Below, in pieces: positions 9,029 through 17,515 of a stretch of 64,000 nucleotides of DNA (positions within the stretch are counted from its first letter, which is position 1; the number at the start of each line of letters is the position of its first letter). Under the pieces are notes generated by a model. It was not told the origin of the DNA, did no database searches, and worked only from the letters and a program-made list of their open reading frames with translations. The stretch comes from Cyanobacteria bacterium REEB67 (GTDB lineage Bacteria > Cyanobacteriota > Vampirovibrionia > Obscuribacterales > Obscuribacteraceae), in contig JAGXAB010000004.1 in the NCBI GenBank assembly GCA_018971775.1, forward strand, positions 1 to 64,000. Direction: 5' to 3'. The translations under genes and the position numbers were made by a program.

Positions 9029-10057
9029 ATGGATCTCGAATCAATCATAGCCGTTCTGGCGATAATCCTGGCCCTGGGCTTCGACTTCGTCAATGGCTTC
9101 CACGACACGGCAAACGCCTGTGCGACTGTGATCTATACCAAGGCACTCAAGCCGGGCGTTGCCATCGTTATGAGCGGCCTCCTCAACTTCCTTGGCGCTT
9201 TACTCGTCGGCACGGCCGTCGCCCAGGTCATCCTTCACATCATCCCGGCCGGGGCGGTCACACTGCCGATAGTGGTGGCAGTACTGCTTGCCGCCCTGAT
9301 CTGGAACTTGATCACCTGGTGGTACGGCATCCCGGTCAGCTCATCGCACTGCTTGATTGGCAGCCTCTTCGGCGCCGGTGTTACAGCCGCAGGGGTAAAT
9401 GGTGTGGCCTGGACTGAGCTACAAAAAGTGATTATCGCCTTGCTTGTTTCTCCGGTCGTCGGCTTTGCCGCCGGCGCCTTCACTACCTGGTTGGCTCTCA
9501 AACTTTCCAAAGAAAAAGAGCGCGATCTGAGTAAGGATAAGGCCGGTCAAAATGGCGTCATGCGCTGGTTGCATATTTTTTCGAGTGCTTCGGTCAGTTT
9601 TTCGCACGGCAGTAATGACGGCCAGAAAACTATGGGCATCATCACCTTGATTCTGGCCACGCACTTTCACGGCTATAGCAAAGACGTCGTGCCCTTCTGG
9701 GTAATGGCTTCGGCGGCCACCGCCATGGCCATGGGCACGATCATCGGCGGTTGGCGAGTGATCCGCACCGTCGGCACTAAAATCAGCCGTGAAAAATTAA
9801 GTCACTCGCAGGGCTTCGGAGCCTCGATGAGTACCGCTATAATCATTTTGCTGGCCTCTCACCTCGGTGCTCCGATCAGCACTACACATACTTTGAGCTC
9901 GGCGGTGGCCGGCGGCACGCTGCCGGTGCACGGCAAAGGTAGCCTCAACCCTAAAACCATGCAGCTCATTTTGCTGGCCTGGGTGCTAACACTACCTGTG
10001 GCGGCTGGTTTATCCAGTCTTTGTTACTTTGTTCTCAGATTGATTTGGCATGCATAG
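9029..10057 (+). CDS. pit: PiT-family inorganic phosphate transporter
   Basis: The protein has 342 residues and about ten hydrophobic segments. It belongs to the PiT family (PF01384), low-affinity carriers that import phosphate, usually as a metal-phosphate complex coupled to cations, across the inner membrane. The duplicated family signatures are visible: GFDFVNGFHDTANACAT at residues ~10-30, and FSHGSNDGQKTMGI around 190-205, with two further half-repeats around HCLIGS and STTHTLSS. It is followed 53 bp later by a UspA-like gene rather than the DUF47 partner common to many pit genes. PPK2 and a polyphosphate-glucokinase-like gene elsewhere in the window fit a polyphosphate-storing organism. 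The Shine-Dalgarno is weak. Confidence 0.93.
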   Translation: MDLESIIAVLAIILALGFDFVNGFHDTANACATVIYTKALKPGVAIVMSGLLNFLGALLVGTAVAQVILHIIPAGAVTLPIVVAVLLAALIWNLITWWYGIPVSSSHCLIGSLFGAGVTAAGVNGVAWTELQKVIIALLVSPVVGFAAGAFTTWLALKLSKEKERDLSKDKAGQNGVMRWLHIFSSASVSFSHGSNDGQKTMGIITLILATHFHGYSKDVVPFWVMASAATAMAMGTIIGGWRVIRTVGTKISREKLSHSQGFGASMSTAIIILLASHLGAPISTTHTLSSAVAGGTLPVHGKGSLNPKTMQLILLAWVLTLPVAAGLSSLCYFVLRLIWHA

Positions 10058-10110
10058 GCTAATTTGCACACAGAAAACTAAGCGGAAGCGGCGGAGGAAA
10101 ATTTAAAACA

Positions 10111-10611
10111 GTGAGATTTGCCGTAGCTTTCAGCTCTCCCAAGCGCAGCGCCCGCACTATTGAAGTAGCGGCTATGCAGGCCAAAGCCGTCAATGCCGAG
10201 CTAGTGCTTCTGCGCATTATTCCCGACCCGCAAAAAGTGGGCGTGATCGCTCAGCTGATATCCAGCGACAGACCGCTCGACAAAGCGCGTATGCAGATCG
10301 ATCAGATGGTCAAACAATTAGCCGAACAGGGCATCGCCGCCTCAGGCATAGTCAAACTCGGGCGCGTCGCCAGCGATATTATCAAAACGACCCTGGAGAT
10401 CAAAGCCGACATGCTTTTCGTCGGCACCACCAGCGTTGGTGGCAGGAAGCTGCCTTTCATGAAGCAGGATCCAATCGTGCACTACCTCGTGGACCATTGC
10501 CCGATCAGCCTCTGCCTGGTGCGCCATGATTTGCAGATGCAGACTTATCCGGGCGGCGAAAGCCTTTTGACCGAAGTAGCCGATGTCCTTGCCGAAGACG
10601 GCGAAGAATAG
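10111..10611 (+). CDS. UspA-like nucleotide-binding protein
   Basis: The protein has 166 residues from GTG at 10111, with GGAGG upstream at a long spacing (about 13 bases). The alternating beta/alpha pattern matches the universal stress protein fold: a first strand FAVAFSSPKRS, a central helix pair, then GRVASDIIKTTLEIKADMLF and VGTTSVGGRK. The usual ATP loop G-x2-G-x9-G-S/T is only partly kept, so ATP binding is uncertain. It sits directly downstream of the PiT gene and is probably co-transcribed. A regulatory role in phosphate uptake is speculation from position. Confidence 0.75.
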   Translation: MRFAVAFSSPKRSARTIEVAAMQAKAVNAELVLLRIIPDPQKVGVIAQLISSDRPLDKARMQIDQMVKQLAEQGIAASGIVKLGRVASDIIKTTLEIKADMLFVGTTSVGGRKLPFMKQDPIVHYLVDHCPISLCLVRHDLQMQTYPGGESLLTEVADVLAEDGEE

Positions 10612-10629
10612 AACTTTTTTTCTTTTTCG

Positions 10630-12636
10630 TCAGTCCTGATAGGGCTCACGCTCATAATCATCGTCCGGCACGCTGTGCCGCAATCTCGATTTGCGTTCTT
10701 CCTCACGGTATTCCATTCCTAGATCGAGGAAGTCTTCCATGATTTTCGACTCAAGGCTGGGCAAATCGCGGATCACTTTCATCGGCGGCAGACAATCGAC
10801 GATTTTACGTCCATAGGGCTTCTTGGTCAGGCGCATGTCGAGAATGGCCACCAGACCCTTGTCCCGCTTAGTACGGATCAATCGTCCGACACCCTGTTTA
10901 AGACGCATCGTCGCATAAGGCAGAGCGAGTTCGTTGAACCAACTGCGCTCAGGATCGCCTTTCATTTCTTCGCAGCGTGCTTCGTAGACCGGATCGTCGG
11001 GGACCTGGAAGGGGATGCGATCGATAATCACGCAACTGAGCTTATCGCCGTCCACCGACACGCCTTCCCAGAAGCTCGAGGTACCGAAAAGAACGGCATT
11101 TGGAGTCTTCTTGAACCACGATATAAGTTTCTGGCGGGGCATGTCGCCCTGGCAACGACTCTCGTAGGGTATGCGATGAGCCAGGGCTTCGTAAGCGGTG
11201 CGCAGTGCGTAGTGACTGGTGAAAAGCACAAAAGCGCGACCTTGCGTGAGCTCGAGCATAAGCTCGATTTGCGGCAGAGCGCAGGCGAGGAAATCGGGAT
11301 GATTTGGTTCCGGCAAATTTTTGGGCAGATAGAGCAAAGCCTGATTTTTGAAATCAAAGGGGCTCGGCACCTGAATTTGCACGATCGATTTGTCAGCGCC
11401 GATATTACGTTTGAAATATTTGAATGGATCATCACCGGCGGTGGCAAGGGTGGCGCTCATCCAGACACTTGATTCCAGGCCGGGCTTGTTCAAAACCAGA
11501 TCGCTTATATAGTGGCTGCTGTCGAGCGGTGCGGCGACGACTTCTATTTTTACTTCGGAACGTTCAGTGCGCTCCAGACAAAGTACCCACTCCGGCGAGG
11601 GCATGGTCAAAAGTTCCAGACAACGAACGTATCCGCTTATAGTGCTAGCCAGGGATTTGGCTTTGAGCTGTACTTTCTCTCGTGCCTGCTCGATATCGAG
11701 AATCTGCTCGAAATTCTCTTCTTCCAACCAGCGCCTCAGCGCACTGAGGGCATGAGCCAGCTCGACCGACCCGTCGACCGGTTCGCGCAATCGCATCTTG
11801 GCCTGGCGAGCGATCATATTGAGGCGCATAAAAAGCCGACCGGCGTTAGTTTCTACATCGCCAAGCAAATGTGCGGGCGGATTGCATTGCTTGGCGGCTC
11901 GACCGAGCAGCATGCGGATGCCCCTATTGCTCACACTCATGCTAAACGAATCAGTGGCTATGTCGGGCAGATGATGCGCTTCGTCGACAATCAAGAGTTG
12001 ATAAGGCGGCAAAATACTGCCGTTGGAAGCGGCATCGGCCAGCAAAAGATTATGGTTGACCACGAGCAGATTGGCTTTGTCGGCACGTCGCCGCGCTTCG
12101 AAGTAAAAACATTCGTTGAAATTCGGACAACGATTGCGCAGGCAATCATCCGAATCGGAGTTCATCTCATACCAGATGTTGAAAGGCGGCACATAGTCAA
12201 GCTCTGAAATATCGCCATATGAGGTGTTGTTAACCCAATCGACGAATTCAGGATCGATTTCTTGCTCGAGGTGGAAGTCGCTAAAACGACGCATGCCGAG
12301 ATAGTTGCCGCGTCCTTTCAACAAAGCCACGTCGATCTCAAAAGGCAGGATATCGCGCAGGACAGGAATGTCCTTATTCATGTATTGCTCTTGCAAGGCG
12401 ATCGTGGCAGTCGAGACGACTACTTTTTTACCTGAAAGAAAAGCCGGTATGAGCGCCGCAAAACTTTTGCCGACTCCAGTGCCGGCCTCGAAAATACCAG
12501 TTTTACCCGAACTGAAGCAGCGCTCAATTGCGTGGGCGAGATCGGTTTGGGGGTCTCTGATTTCATAGCCGGACAGCTTGTCGGCTAGAAGCGAAAAGAC
12601 CTGGTCGACTGTCAAATCGACTTTTGAAGCCGGCAT
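10630..12636 (-). CDS. DinG/XPD-type superfamily 2 DNA helicase
   Basis: The protein has 668 residues from an ATG preceded by GGCGGG. Walker A is AGTGVGKS at residues 51-58, and the DEAH box is VDEAHH at 217-222. The C-terminal helicase half includes TSSFWEGVSVDG and a GVGRLIRTKRDKG motif VI. Members unwind DNA 5' to 3' and carry a 4Fe-4S cluster between motifs I and II. Three cluster cysteines are present with the DinG spacing (Cys165, Cys170, Cys176). The fourth, which normally follows KGR.NYL, is Gly114 (codon 12295-12297). It is likely a DNA-repair or R-loop helicase related to DinG/YoaA. Its convergent neighbour, the UspA gene, ends 18 bp away. Confidence 0.9.
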   Translation of the reverse strand: MPASKVDLTVDQVFSLLADKLSGYEIRDPQTDLAHAIERCFSSGKTGIFEAGTGVGKSFAALIPAFLSGKKVVVSTATIALQEQYMNKDIPVLRDILPFEIDVALLKGRGNYLGMRRFSDFHLEQEIDPEFVDWVNNTSYGDISELDYVPPFNIWYEMNSDSDDCLRNRCPNFNECFYFEARRRADKANLLVVNHNLLLADAASNGSILPPYQLLIVDEAHHLPDIATDSFSMSVSNRGIRMLLGRAAKQCNPPAHLLGDVETNAGRLFMRLNMIARQAKMRLREPVDGSVELAHALSALRRWLEEENFEQILDIEQAREKVQLKAKSLASTISGYVRCLELLTMPSPEWVLCLERTERSEVKIEVVAAPLDSSHYISDLVLNKPGLESSVWMSATLATAGDDPFKYFKRNIGADKSIVQIQVPSPFDFKNQALLYLPKNLPEPNHPDFLACALPQIELMLELTQGRAFVLFTSHYALRTAYEALAHRIPYESRCQGDMPRQKLISWFKKTPNAVLFGTSSFWEGVSVDGDKLSCVIIDRIPFQVPDDPVYEARCEEMKGDPERSWFNELALPYATMRLKQGVGRLIRTKRDKGLVAILDMRLTKKPYGRKIVDCLPPMKVIRDLPSLESKIMEDFLDLGMEYREEERKSRLRHSVPDDDYEREPYQD

Positions 12637-12701
12637 TATTTCCCGCCCACGAAACGAAAGAAACTAGCTGAGCTGCCGGTTATTAGACTGGCTGCTGCTA
12701 T

Positions 12702-13505
12702 CTAGTGTACCTGACCCTGTGGCGTTACGGCCATTTGTTGGGTCTGAGCCTGATAGTTGGGCAGGTTGATCTTTTGTCCGAGGTTCAAGAAGTTGGCGTT
12801 TTTCAGACCGTTGTTGCGACAAATTTCATCGAGCAAGCGGGGGCTGACGCGCTTATATTCACGCAGCGCAATGGCCGCCAGCGTGTCACCCGTCGCGATC
12901 ACGACAGTAGGGTGAGAGGGCACGAGAACGGCATTGGGGTCGCTGCCCTGGGGCACGGTCGCGACAGGTGCGGCTTCGGGCTGACCTGCTGCTTGCGGTT
13001 GACCGGCAACCATGGCTTGCGGAGCGGTTTTAGCGCCACCATGAGCAACCATTTGCGAAACACCAGAAAAGGCCCAGATAGCAATCATCGAGACAAAGGC
13101 ACCACCCATGAAACCAAGCATCAAATAGAAGCTGGGCGTGCGCTTGGGCGAATGGAGGAAATCTTGATGAACACCAGGCCAGAGAGCCTCGAGCTCGTCT
13201 GTGCGGGGAGCTTCTACTTCGCCGGTAACGCGGTTGAAACCACCCGTATCTCTCTGCGAATCGCGAGGCGATCGCTGACCAATCCGATCGTCTAAATAGC
13301 CCGGTTGCGGACCGACATTGACCTTAGTGGCCTGATTGGCATAGACCGTAGCGGTCGCCTGCTTGCGCTGCGCTTCGCGGCCAGCCAGTGACTTTGTCGA
13401 TATGCCGACGAAGGCATCGCGGGAGGTCGATTCGCTTTCTCTGACATATTCAGGAAGGCTGTCGAGTTCTAATTTGTCTTGTTCGTAATTGAGCACTGAT
13501 GTCAT
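12702..13505 (-). CDS. Single-pass membrane protein with C-terminal LysM
   Basis: The protein has 267 residues. The N-terminal ~120 are polar and charged and probably cytoplasmic. A membrane segment lies at about 126-148 (YLMLGFMGGAFVSMIAIWAF). An Ala/Gln/Pro-rich linker leads to one LysM domain at ~200-250 (VIATGDTLAAIALREY, ending LGQKINLPNY). This gives a type II topology with the LysM in the periplasm, able to bind peptidoglycan. It lies 65 bp upstream of the helicase gene on the same strand and may be co-transcribed with it, without an obvious functional link. Confidence 0.85.
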   Translation of the reverse strand: MTSVLNYEQDKLELDSLPEYVRESESTSRDAFVGISTKSLAGREAQRKQATATVYANQATKVNVGPQPGYLDDRIGQRSPRDSQRDTGGFNRVTGEVEAPRTDELEALWPGVHQDFLHSPKRTPSFYLMLGFMGGAFVSMIAIWAFSGVSQMVAHGGAKTAPQAMVAGQPQAAGQPEAAPVATVPQGSDPNAVLVPSHPTVVIATGDTLAAIALREYKRVSPRLLDEICRNNGLKNANFLNLGQKINLPNYQAQTQQMAVTPQGQVH

Positions 13506-13975
13506 CTCTTACAACGCCAAGGGGGTAACCATCGCTGCATCTTAGCCAGTTTGTTAGGAGATTGTCAAACTTCTTCGCATCGTCTCGAAACCAAAGCTGG
13601 ACAATAGATTTCAGACTCTCCTCAGTTTTGAAGAATGGCTGAAAATAGGCAAGAACCAGCATTAGAGCGGATCATATTAATTAATTGACAACCCAAGCAC
13701 AGTTTACAATAGCTCTGATAGCCAGGACCTGCCCCCCTCTCAAGCCGCACCGGGCCTGCCTGTCGGGCAGTTTGCCACTCATATGAACCGAGTGCCGCAC
13801 TCCTGACTTCTTTAATGCACTGCCCTCAATAGATAGGAAGACTGCGGCTCCATGCATATAGTCCACATATGACAATTATGAAATCGCACTCACTCTTAAC
13901 ACACGGCGCTTCATGACAAGTGCGTTTTTCTAAGGTGAGGCTCAGCTAATCATTTGCTCGCTACCAAAAAGTACG
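13506..13975. other. Intergenic region of 470 bp, no gene seen
   Basis: A 64-codon frame on the minus strand (13681-13875) shows no coding character. Small hairpins are present: CTGCC/GGCAG near 13757-13771 and GAGTG-ccg-CACTC at 13790-13802. Neither is followed by a T-run. The promoter of the LysM membrane protein must lie near the left end of this gap and the end of the M16 transcript near the right. Confidence 0.4.
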
Positions 13976-16900
13976 TTATCGCGCCGGAGTGGCCGGCACC
14001 TCCGGCGATACCTCATCTTGCTTGAGACCGTGTACCTGACCGATCGCCTGCTTGGTGCCGGCGATAACGAGGGAGCTGCGATCCGGTTTGAAAGTAGTTT
14101 TGATAAAGCGATTGACGATATCGAGATTAGCCAGCCCGATGCCGGTAAGCAGCTCCGGCAGCGGATCGGCCTGGTTGTCCAGCATGAGGGCCTCGAGACT
14201 GGTACGAGCCGCCAGGGGGCTATTCGACATCCAGCGCACCGGCAGAGCGCCTGTGAGATAGAGATGGACCTCGCGATACTCGTCAGCAGTCATACCGTTT
14301 TTGGCAAATAATTTTAGTTCGTTCTGAATCGTCTTGACGGCCACAGGCATCAGATTCGATACCACCGGTACGTCTACCGACCACAAAGTAGTGCCCGGCA
14401 AAGACTCGACATCCGAGGCCAGATCCTCCAGTGAGAGCGTGCTGGAGAGACTGAGCTCCCCTGAAATTTTCTGGGCGAAGCGCGAAACGAGCGGATGATT
14501 GGTGAGCGCGCAATCGGCGAGAAGAAGCAGAGGATAATCGGCCGAACCGAGTCCGGCATCGACGAGGCGACCGAGCGTGACCATAGTGTCTTCCCGACGA
14601 TCGACAATCAAGGACGACTTGAGCAAGCGCCTCGGATTGGGTTGGACCTGCGCCTTTTTAGCCGTGCTCTTGCCGCTCCAACCTTCACAGGCGCGCTCGG
14701 CGAGATCAGTGGCCTGAGCCAGTGATATATCACCGACAAAGACAATCGTCGCCGCGTCAGGTTTCACGGCCTGGGCATGAAAATCACGAACGTCGCTGCT
14801 TTTGAGTAAACTGACAAATTTAGCCTTGTCATTTGGATCGAGCGGATAAAAGCTGGTGTTGGGTGCGATTAAACCGCGCAGCAAGGCTCGGTCAAGGCGT
14901 GCCTTGACCGTGTCAGGAGTGTGCTTGATGTGATCCGAGACGACTTGCTTGGCATGCTCGACATCCTCATCTTTCATCGCAGGCGATTTGAGAGCGCTGC
15001 TCAAAATGTTGAGGACGGCGGAAGTGTCACGAGCCAAACATCTGCCCTGAAAATTTATCCACTGAGGACCGCTTTCAAAGCGCACCAAAGCTTGGGGCGG
15101 TACGCCAAGGTCGTCCTGGACGGCTATCGCCTGGGTCCGACTGTATCTGGTCGAACCCTCGTTCATCAATTGAGCGAGCAAAGTACCGGCGCCGCGTTTA
15201 CCGACCGGTTCGAAGGCCTCGCCGGCCTTGACTGCGCCGACAATCTGGACAAGAGGGCTGAGCTTGGTTTCCAGCACGCCTATGGTCAGACCATTCTTCA
15301 AAACGGCTTTTTTAACGCGCGCCGTATATGGTGCGGTCAGATTTTTCGTCGCCGCTATTTGCACAGCAGCCGGCCCGGCCTGTGCGATCAGATATGGTGC
15401 CCGACCAACAAGCCCTACGCCTCCTGCGGCACCTCCGGCATGGGCGTCATCGCCATCTTTATAAGCATATAAACGCGCTCCGCCAAATTGTCCCGGTCTA
15501 GATATATTTTGCAGCCAGACTGTCTTATGGTGGCTCTGACGGTGCTGGTGGTGACGGTCGTCGGACTTGTCTTTATCCTTTTTATTTTTATCGCTATTTT
15601 TCGCCGCGCCTACGGCTTTCGCTTTGTCCCTGTCCTTGTCTTTATCCTTGCCTCTTTCGGCGTCTTTGCCTTTATCCTTGCCTTTTTCCTTGCCTTTATC
15701 CTTGCCTTTATCCTTGTCGCCATCTTTAGTCGCCTCTTTTGCGGCATCCTTCTTGGCGGCGGCGGCGGCGGCGGCGGCATTTTTTGTAGCCTGTCCGGCG
15801 AGTACGCCGACGACGCGACTTTCAGTAGCAAAATATTTTTTGGCAACGCGCTGGATGTCGGCCGCGCTCACAGCACGCAACTGGCTATAGGCCTGGAATG
15901 CAGCCTGCCAGGAATCGAGAGTGTCGAAATAGCCGAGCTGAAAAGCGACGCGGTAGGGACCGTCGCGCTCGGTGAGGAAATGAAATTCGGCGTGATTTCG
16001 GGCTCGACGCAGCTCTGCGTCACTGACCGGATTGGCCTTCAATTGTTCTAGCACCGCCTCGAAAGACTCATTGATTTTTTGAGCGGTGACGCCGGGAGCG
16101 CCGGTCAAAGTAACCGTAAAGAGCCCGGGATCGTGCTTCACCTCAAAAGAAGAGCGCACGCTGGCACAAATTTTGCCGTCCACCAATTTGTTCTTGAGAC
16201 GACCGCCCGTACCGGACACGAGCAATTTTTCGAGGACGGCCACGGCTGCCGTGTCGTTCTCCAGAAAAGCGGGGGCATGATAGGCAATCGAAACGACATC
16301 GGAGTTGCCTGTATATTTCATCACTACCCGGCGCTCGACCGTCTGTGGCGGCTCGGTGACGCGCACAGCGGGCACAAGAGCACCAGCAGGGATACCACCA
16401 AAATATTTCTTGACCGCCGCTGCCGCAGAAGTTGAGTTAAAATCTCCGACCAATACCAGGGTGGCATTGCCCGGTTGGTAATATTCTTTGTAGTGCCTGC
16501 GCGCATCATCGACGGTGAGCTTCTGCACATCTGATCGCCAACCGATTGTCGGATTTTTATAAGGATGCCTCTGAAAAGCAGAAGAGCGCACTTCTTTGCC
16601 GAGAGTGTTGACCGGATCTCTCGCTTCTTGCTCGAGCTCGCCATCGATACGTTTGATTTCGGCCTGCACTTCTTCACTGCTGAAAGAGCCGGCTTTCATG
16701 CGCTCCGACTCGATGCGCAAAGCCAGATCGAGCTTGCTTGGGCTGAGCGTTTCGAAAAAACAGGTGAAGTCGTCCGAGGTAAAACCGTTGAACATGCCCC
16801 CATTGCGCGCGATCAAGGCACCAATCTCACCTTTTCTGAACTTGCCCACTTTTTCAAACAGAAGGTGTTCGACCAGATGACTGAGACCGGTTTCACCAAG

Positions 16901-17332
16901 ATTTTCATTGCGCGAGCCGACCCGGTAAAAAACCATGCATGAAAAAACCGGAAATGACTTGTCCGGCAGCATCAAGACCTTAAGTCCGTTCGCCAATTTC
17001 AGCTCTTCGATGACGCCGGCTTCGGAATTGACTCTGGTCGAGCTGAGGACGACCGAAGGTCTGACGGGAGGATTTGGCGCGGCCGTATTTGGAGCCTCTG
17101 TATTTTGCCCCGCTGTGTCCAATCCTGACTGTTCGGGCGGGACGACAGCTTGACCGGCAGCTTGACCGGCAGCTTGAACCGTGGCCGGGTTGACCATAGC
17201 ATTATCGGCCGGCCCCTGAGCCGAGGCCGCCGGCAAAAGCGAGGAACCGATACTTGGTATGCCGGAGAGGGTAGATCCAAGGGCCAGGGCAGCGGCCGCT
17301 ATCTTAGACTTAATCTTTGGCCGGTCGCTCAT
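13976..17332 (-). CDS. Secreted double-module M16 zinc peptidase
   Basis: The protein has 1118 residues with a probable signal peptide ending near residue 39 (PAASAQG). M16 (pitrilysin/insulinase) proteins cleave peptides inside a clam-shell of two homologous halves. The first half has the inverted zinc motif HLVEH (residues 152-156, His152, Glu155, His156) and a downstream Glu in RIESERM. The second half (~670-1110) has the fold signature LLAQLMNEGSTRYSR but no zinc motif, as expected for the inactive half. Between them is an ~85-residue insert: a run of eight Ala, then Lys/Asp/Gly repeats (KDKGKDKGKEKG) and a His-rich end. The insert and length are unusual for the family. It probably works in the periplasm or at the cell surface. 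It is divergent from feoB. Confidence 0.9.
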   Translation of the reverse strand: MSDRPKIKSKIAAAALALGSTLSGIPSIGSSLLPAASAQGPADNAMVNPATVQAAGQAAGQAVVPPEQSGLDTAGQNTEAPNTAAPNPPVRPSVVLSSTRVNSEAGVIEELKLANGLKVLMLPDKSFPVFSCMVFYRVGSRNENLGETGLSHLVEHLLFEKVGKFRKGEIGALIARNGGMFNGFTSDDFTCFFETLSPSKLDLALRIESERMKAGSFSSEEVQAEIKRIDGELEQEARDPVNTLGKEVRSSAFQRHPYKNPTIGWRSDVQKLTVDDARRHYKEYYQPGNATLVLVGDFNSTSAAAAVKKYFGGIPAGALVPAVRVTEPPQTVERRVVMKYTGNSDVVSIAYHAPAFLENDTAAVAVLEKLLVSGTGGRLKNKLVDGKICASVRSSFEVKHDPGLFTVTLTGAPGVTAQKINESFEAVLEQLKANPVSDAELRRARNHAEFHFLTERDGPYRVAFQLGYFDTLDSWQAAFQAYSQLRAVSAADIQRVAKKYFATESRVVGVLAGQATKNAAAAAAAAKKDAAKEATKDGDKDKGKDKGKEKGKDKGKDAERGKDKDKDRDKAKAVGAAKNSDKNKKDKDKSDDRHHQHRQSHHKTVWLQNISRPGQFGGARLYAYKDGDDAHAGGAAGGVGLVGRAPYLIAQAGPAAVQIAATKNLTAPYTARVKKAVLKNGLTIGVLETKLSPLVQIVGAVKAGEAFEPVGKRGAGTLLAQLMNEGSTRYSRTQAIAVQDDLGVPPQALVRFESGPQWINFQGRCLARDTSAVLNILSSALKSPAMKDEDVEHAKQVVSDHIKHTPDTVKARLDRALLRGLIAPNTSFYPLDPNDKAKFVSLLKSSDVRDFHAQAVKPDAATIVFVGDISLAQATDLAERACEGWSGKSTAKKAQVQPNPRRLLKSSLIVDRREDTMVTLGRLVDAGLGSADYPLLLLADCALTNHPLVSRFAQKISGELSLSSTLSLEDLASDVESLPGTTLWSVDVPVVSNLMPVAVKTIQNELKLFAKNGMTADEYREVHLYLTGALPVRWMSNSPLAARTSLEALMLDNQADPLPELLTGIGLANLDIVNRFIKTTFKPDRSSLVIAGTKQAIGQVHGLKQDEVSPEVPATPAR
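15590..15785. repeat. Simple-sequence coding repeat in the M16 linker
   Basis: On the plus strand this is a ctttatccttgc-type repeat followed by a (GGC)n tract near 15757-15778. On the minus strand it encodes the poly-Ala tract and the Lys/Asp/Gly repeat of the M16 inter-module linker. Such tracts are prone to slippage. Confidence 0.75.
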
Positions 17333-17456
17333 TAGTCACTCTCTCAATCGCCCACCAGTACGGCAACAAACGCCTTCAGGCCGTGGAATACGGCCCCCAA
17401 GTTACCACAGAGAAGGTAAAGTCTCATGAGGCATTGTTCAATGGCTAGTTTATCGA

Positions 17457-17472
17457 TATCAAATAATTGATA
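17457..17472. promoter_or_regulatory. Palindrome upstream of feoB, candidate metal-regulator operator
   Basis: TATCAA-ATAA-TTGATA is a perfect 6-bp inverted repeat with a 4-bp spacer, 43 bp before the feoB ATG and within the divergent gap shared with the M16 gene. The AT-rich GATA-like halves loosely resemble Fur-type sites, but the match to the canonical 19-bp Fur box is poor. Assignment to a particular regulator is a guess. Confidence 0.35.
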
Positions 17473-17515
17473 CACTTTCTCAATAAAGCCTTAGCCAGGG
17501 AAACAGCCCGCGACT

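Noticed and set aside
13681..13875. 64-codon minus-strand frame in the gap after the LysM membrane protein
   Set aside because: No Shine-Dalgarno, no coding pattern and no homologue recognised.
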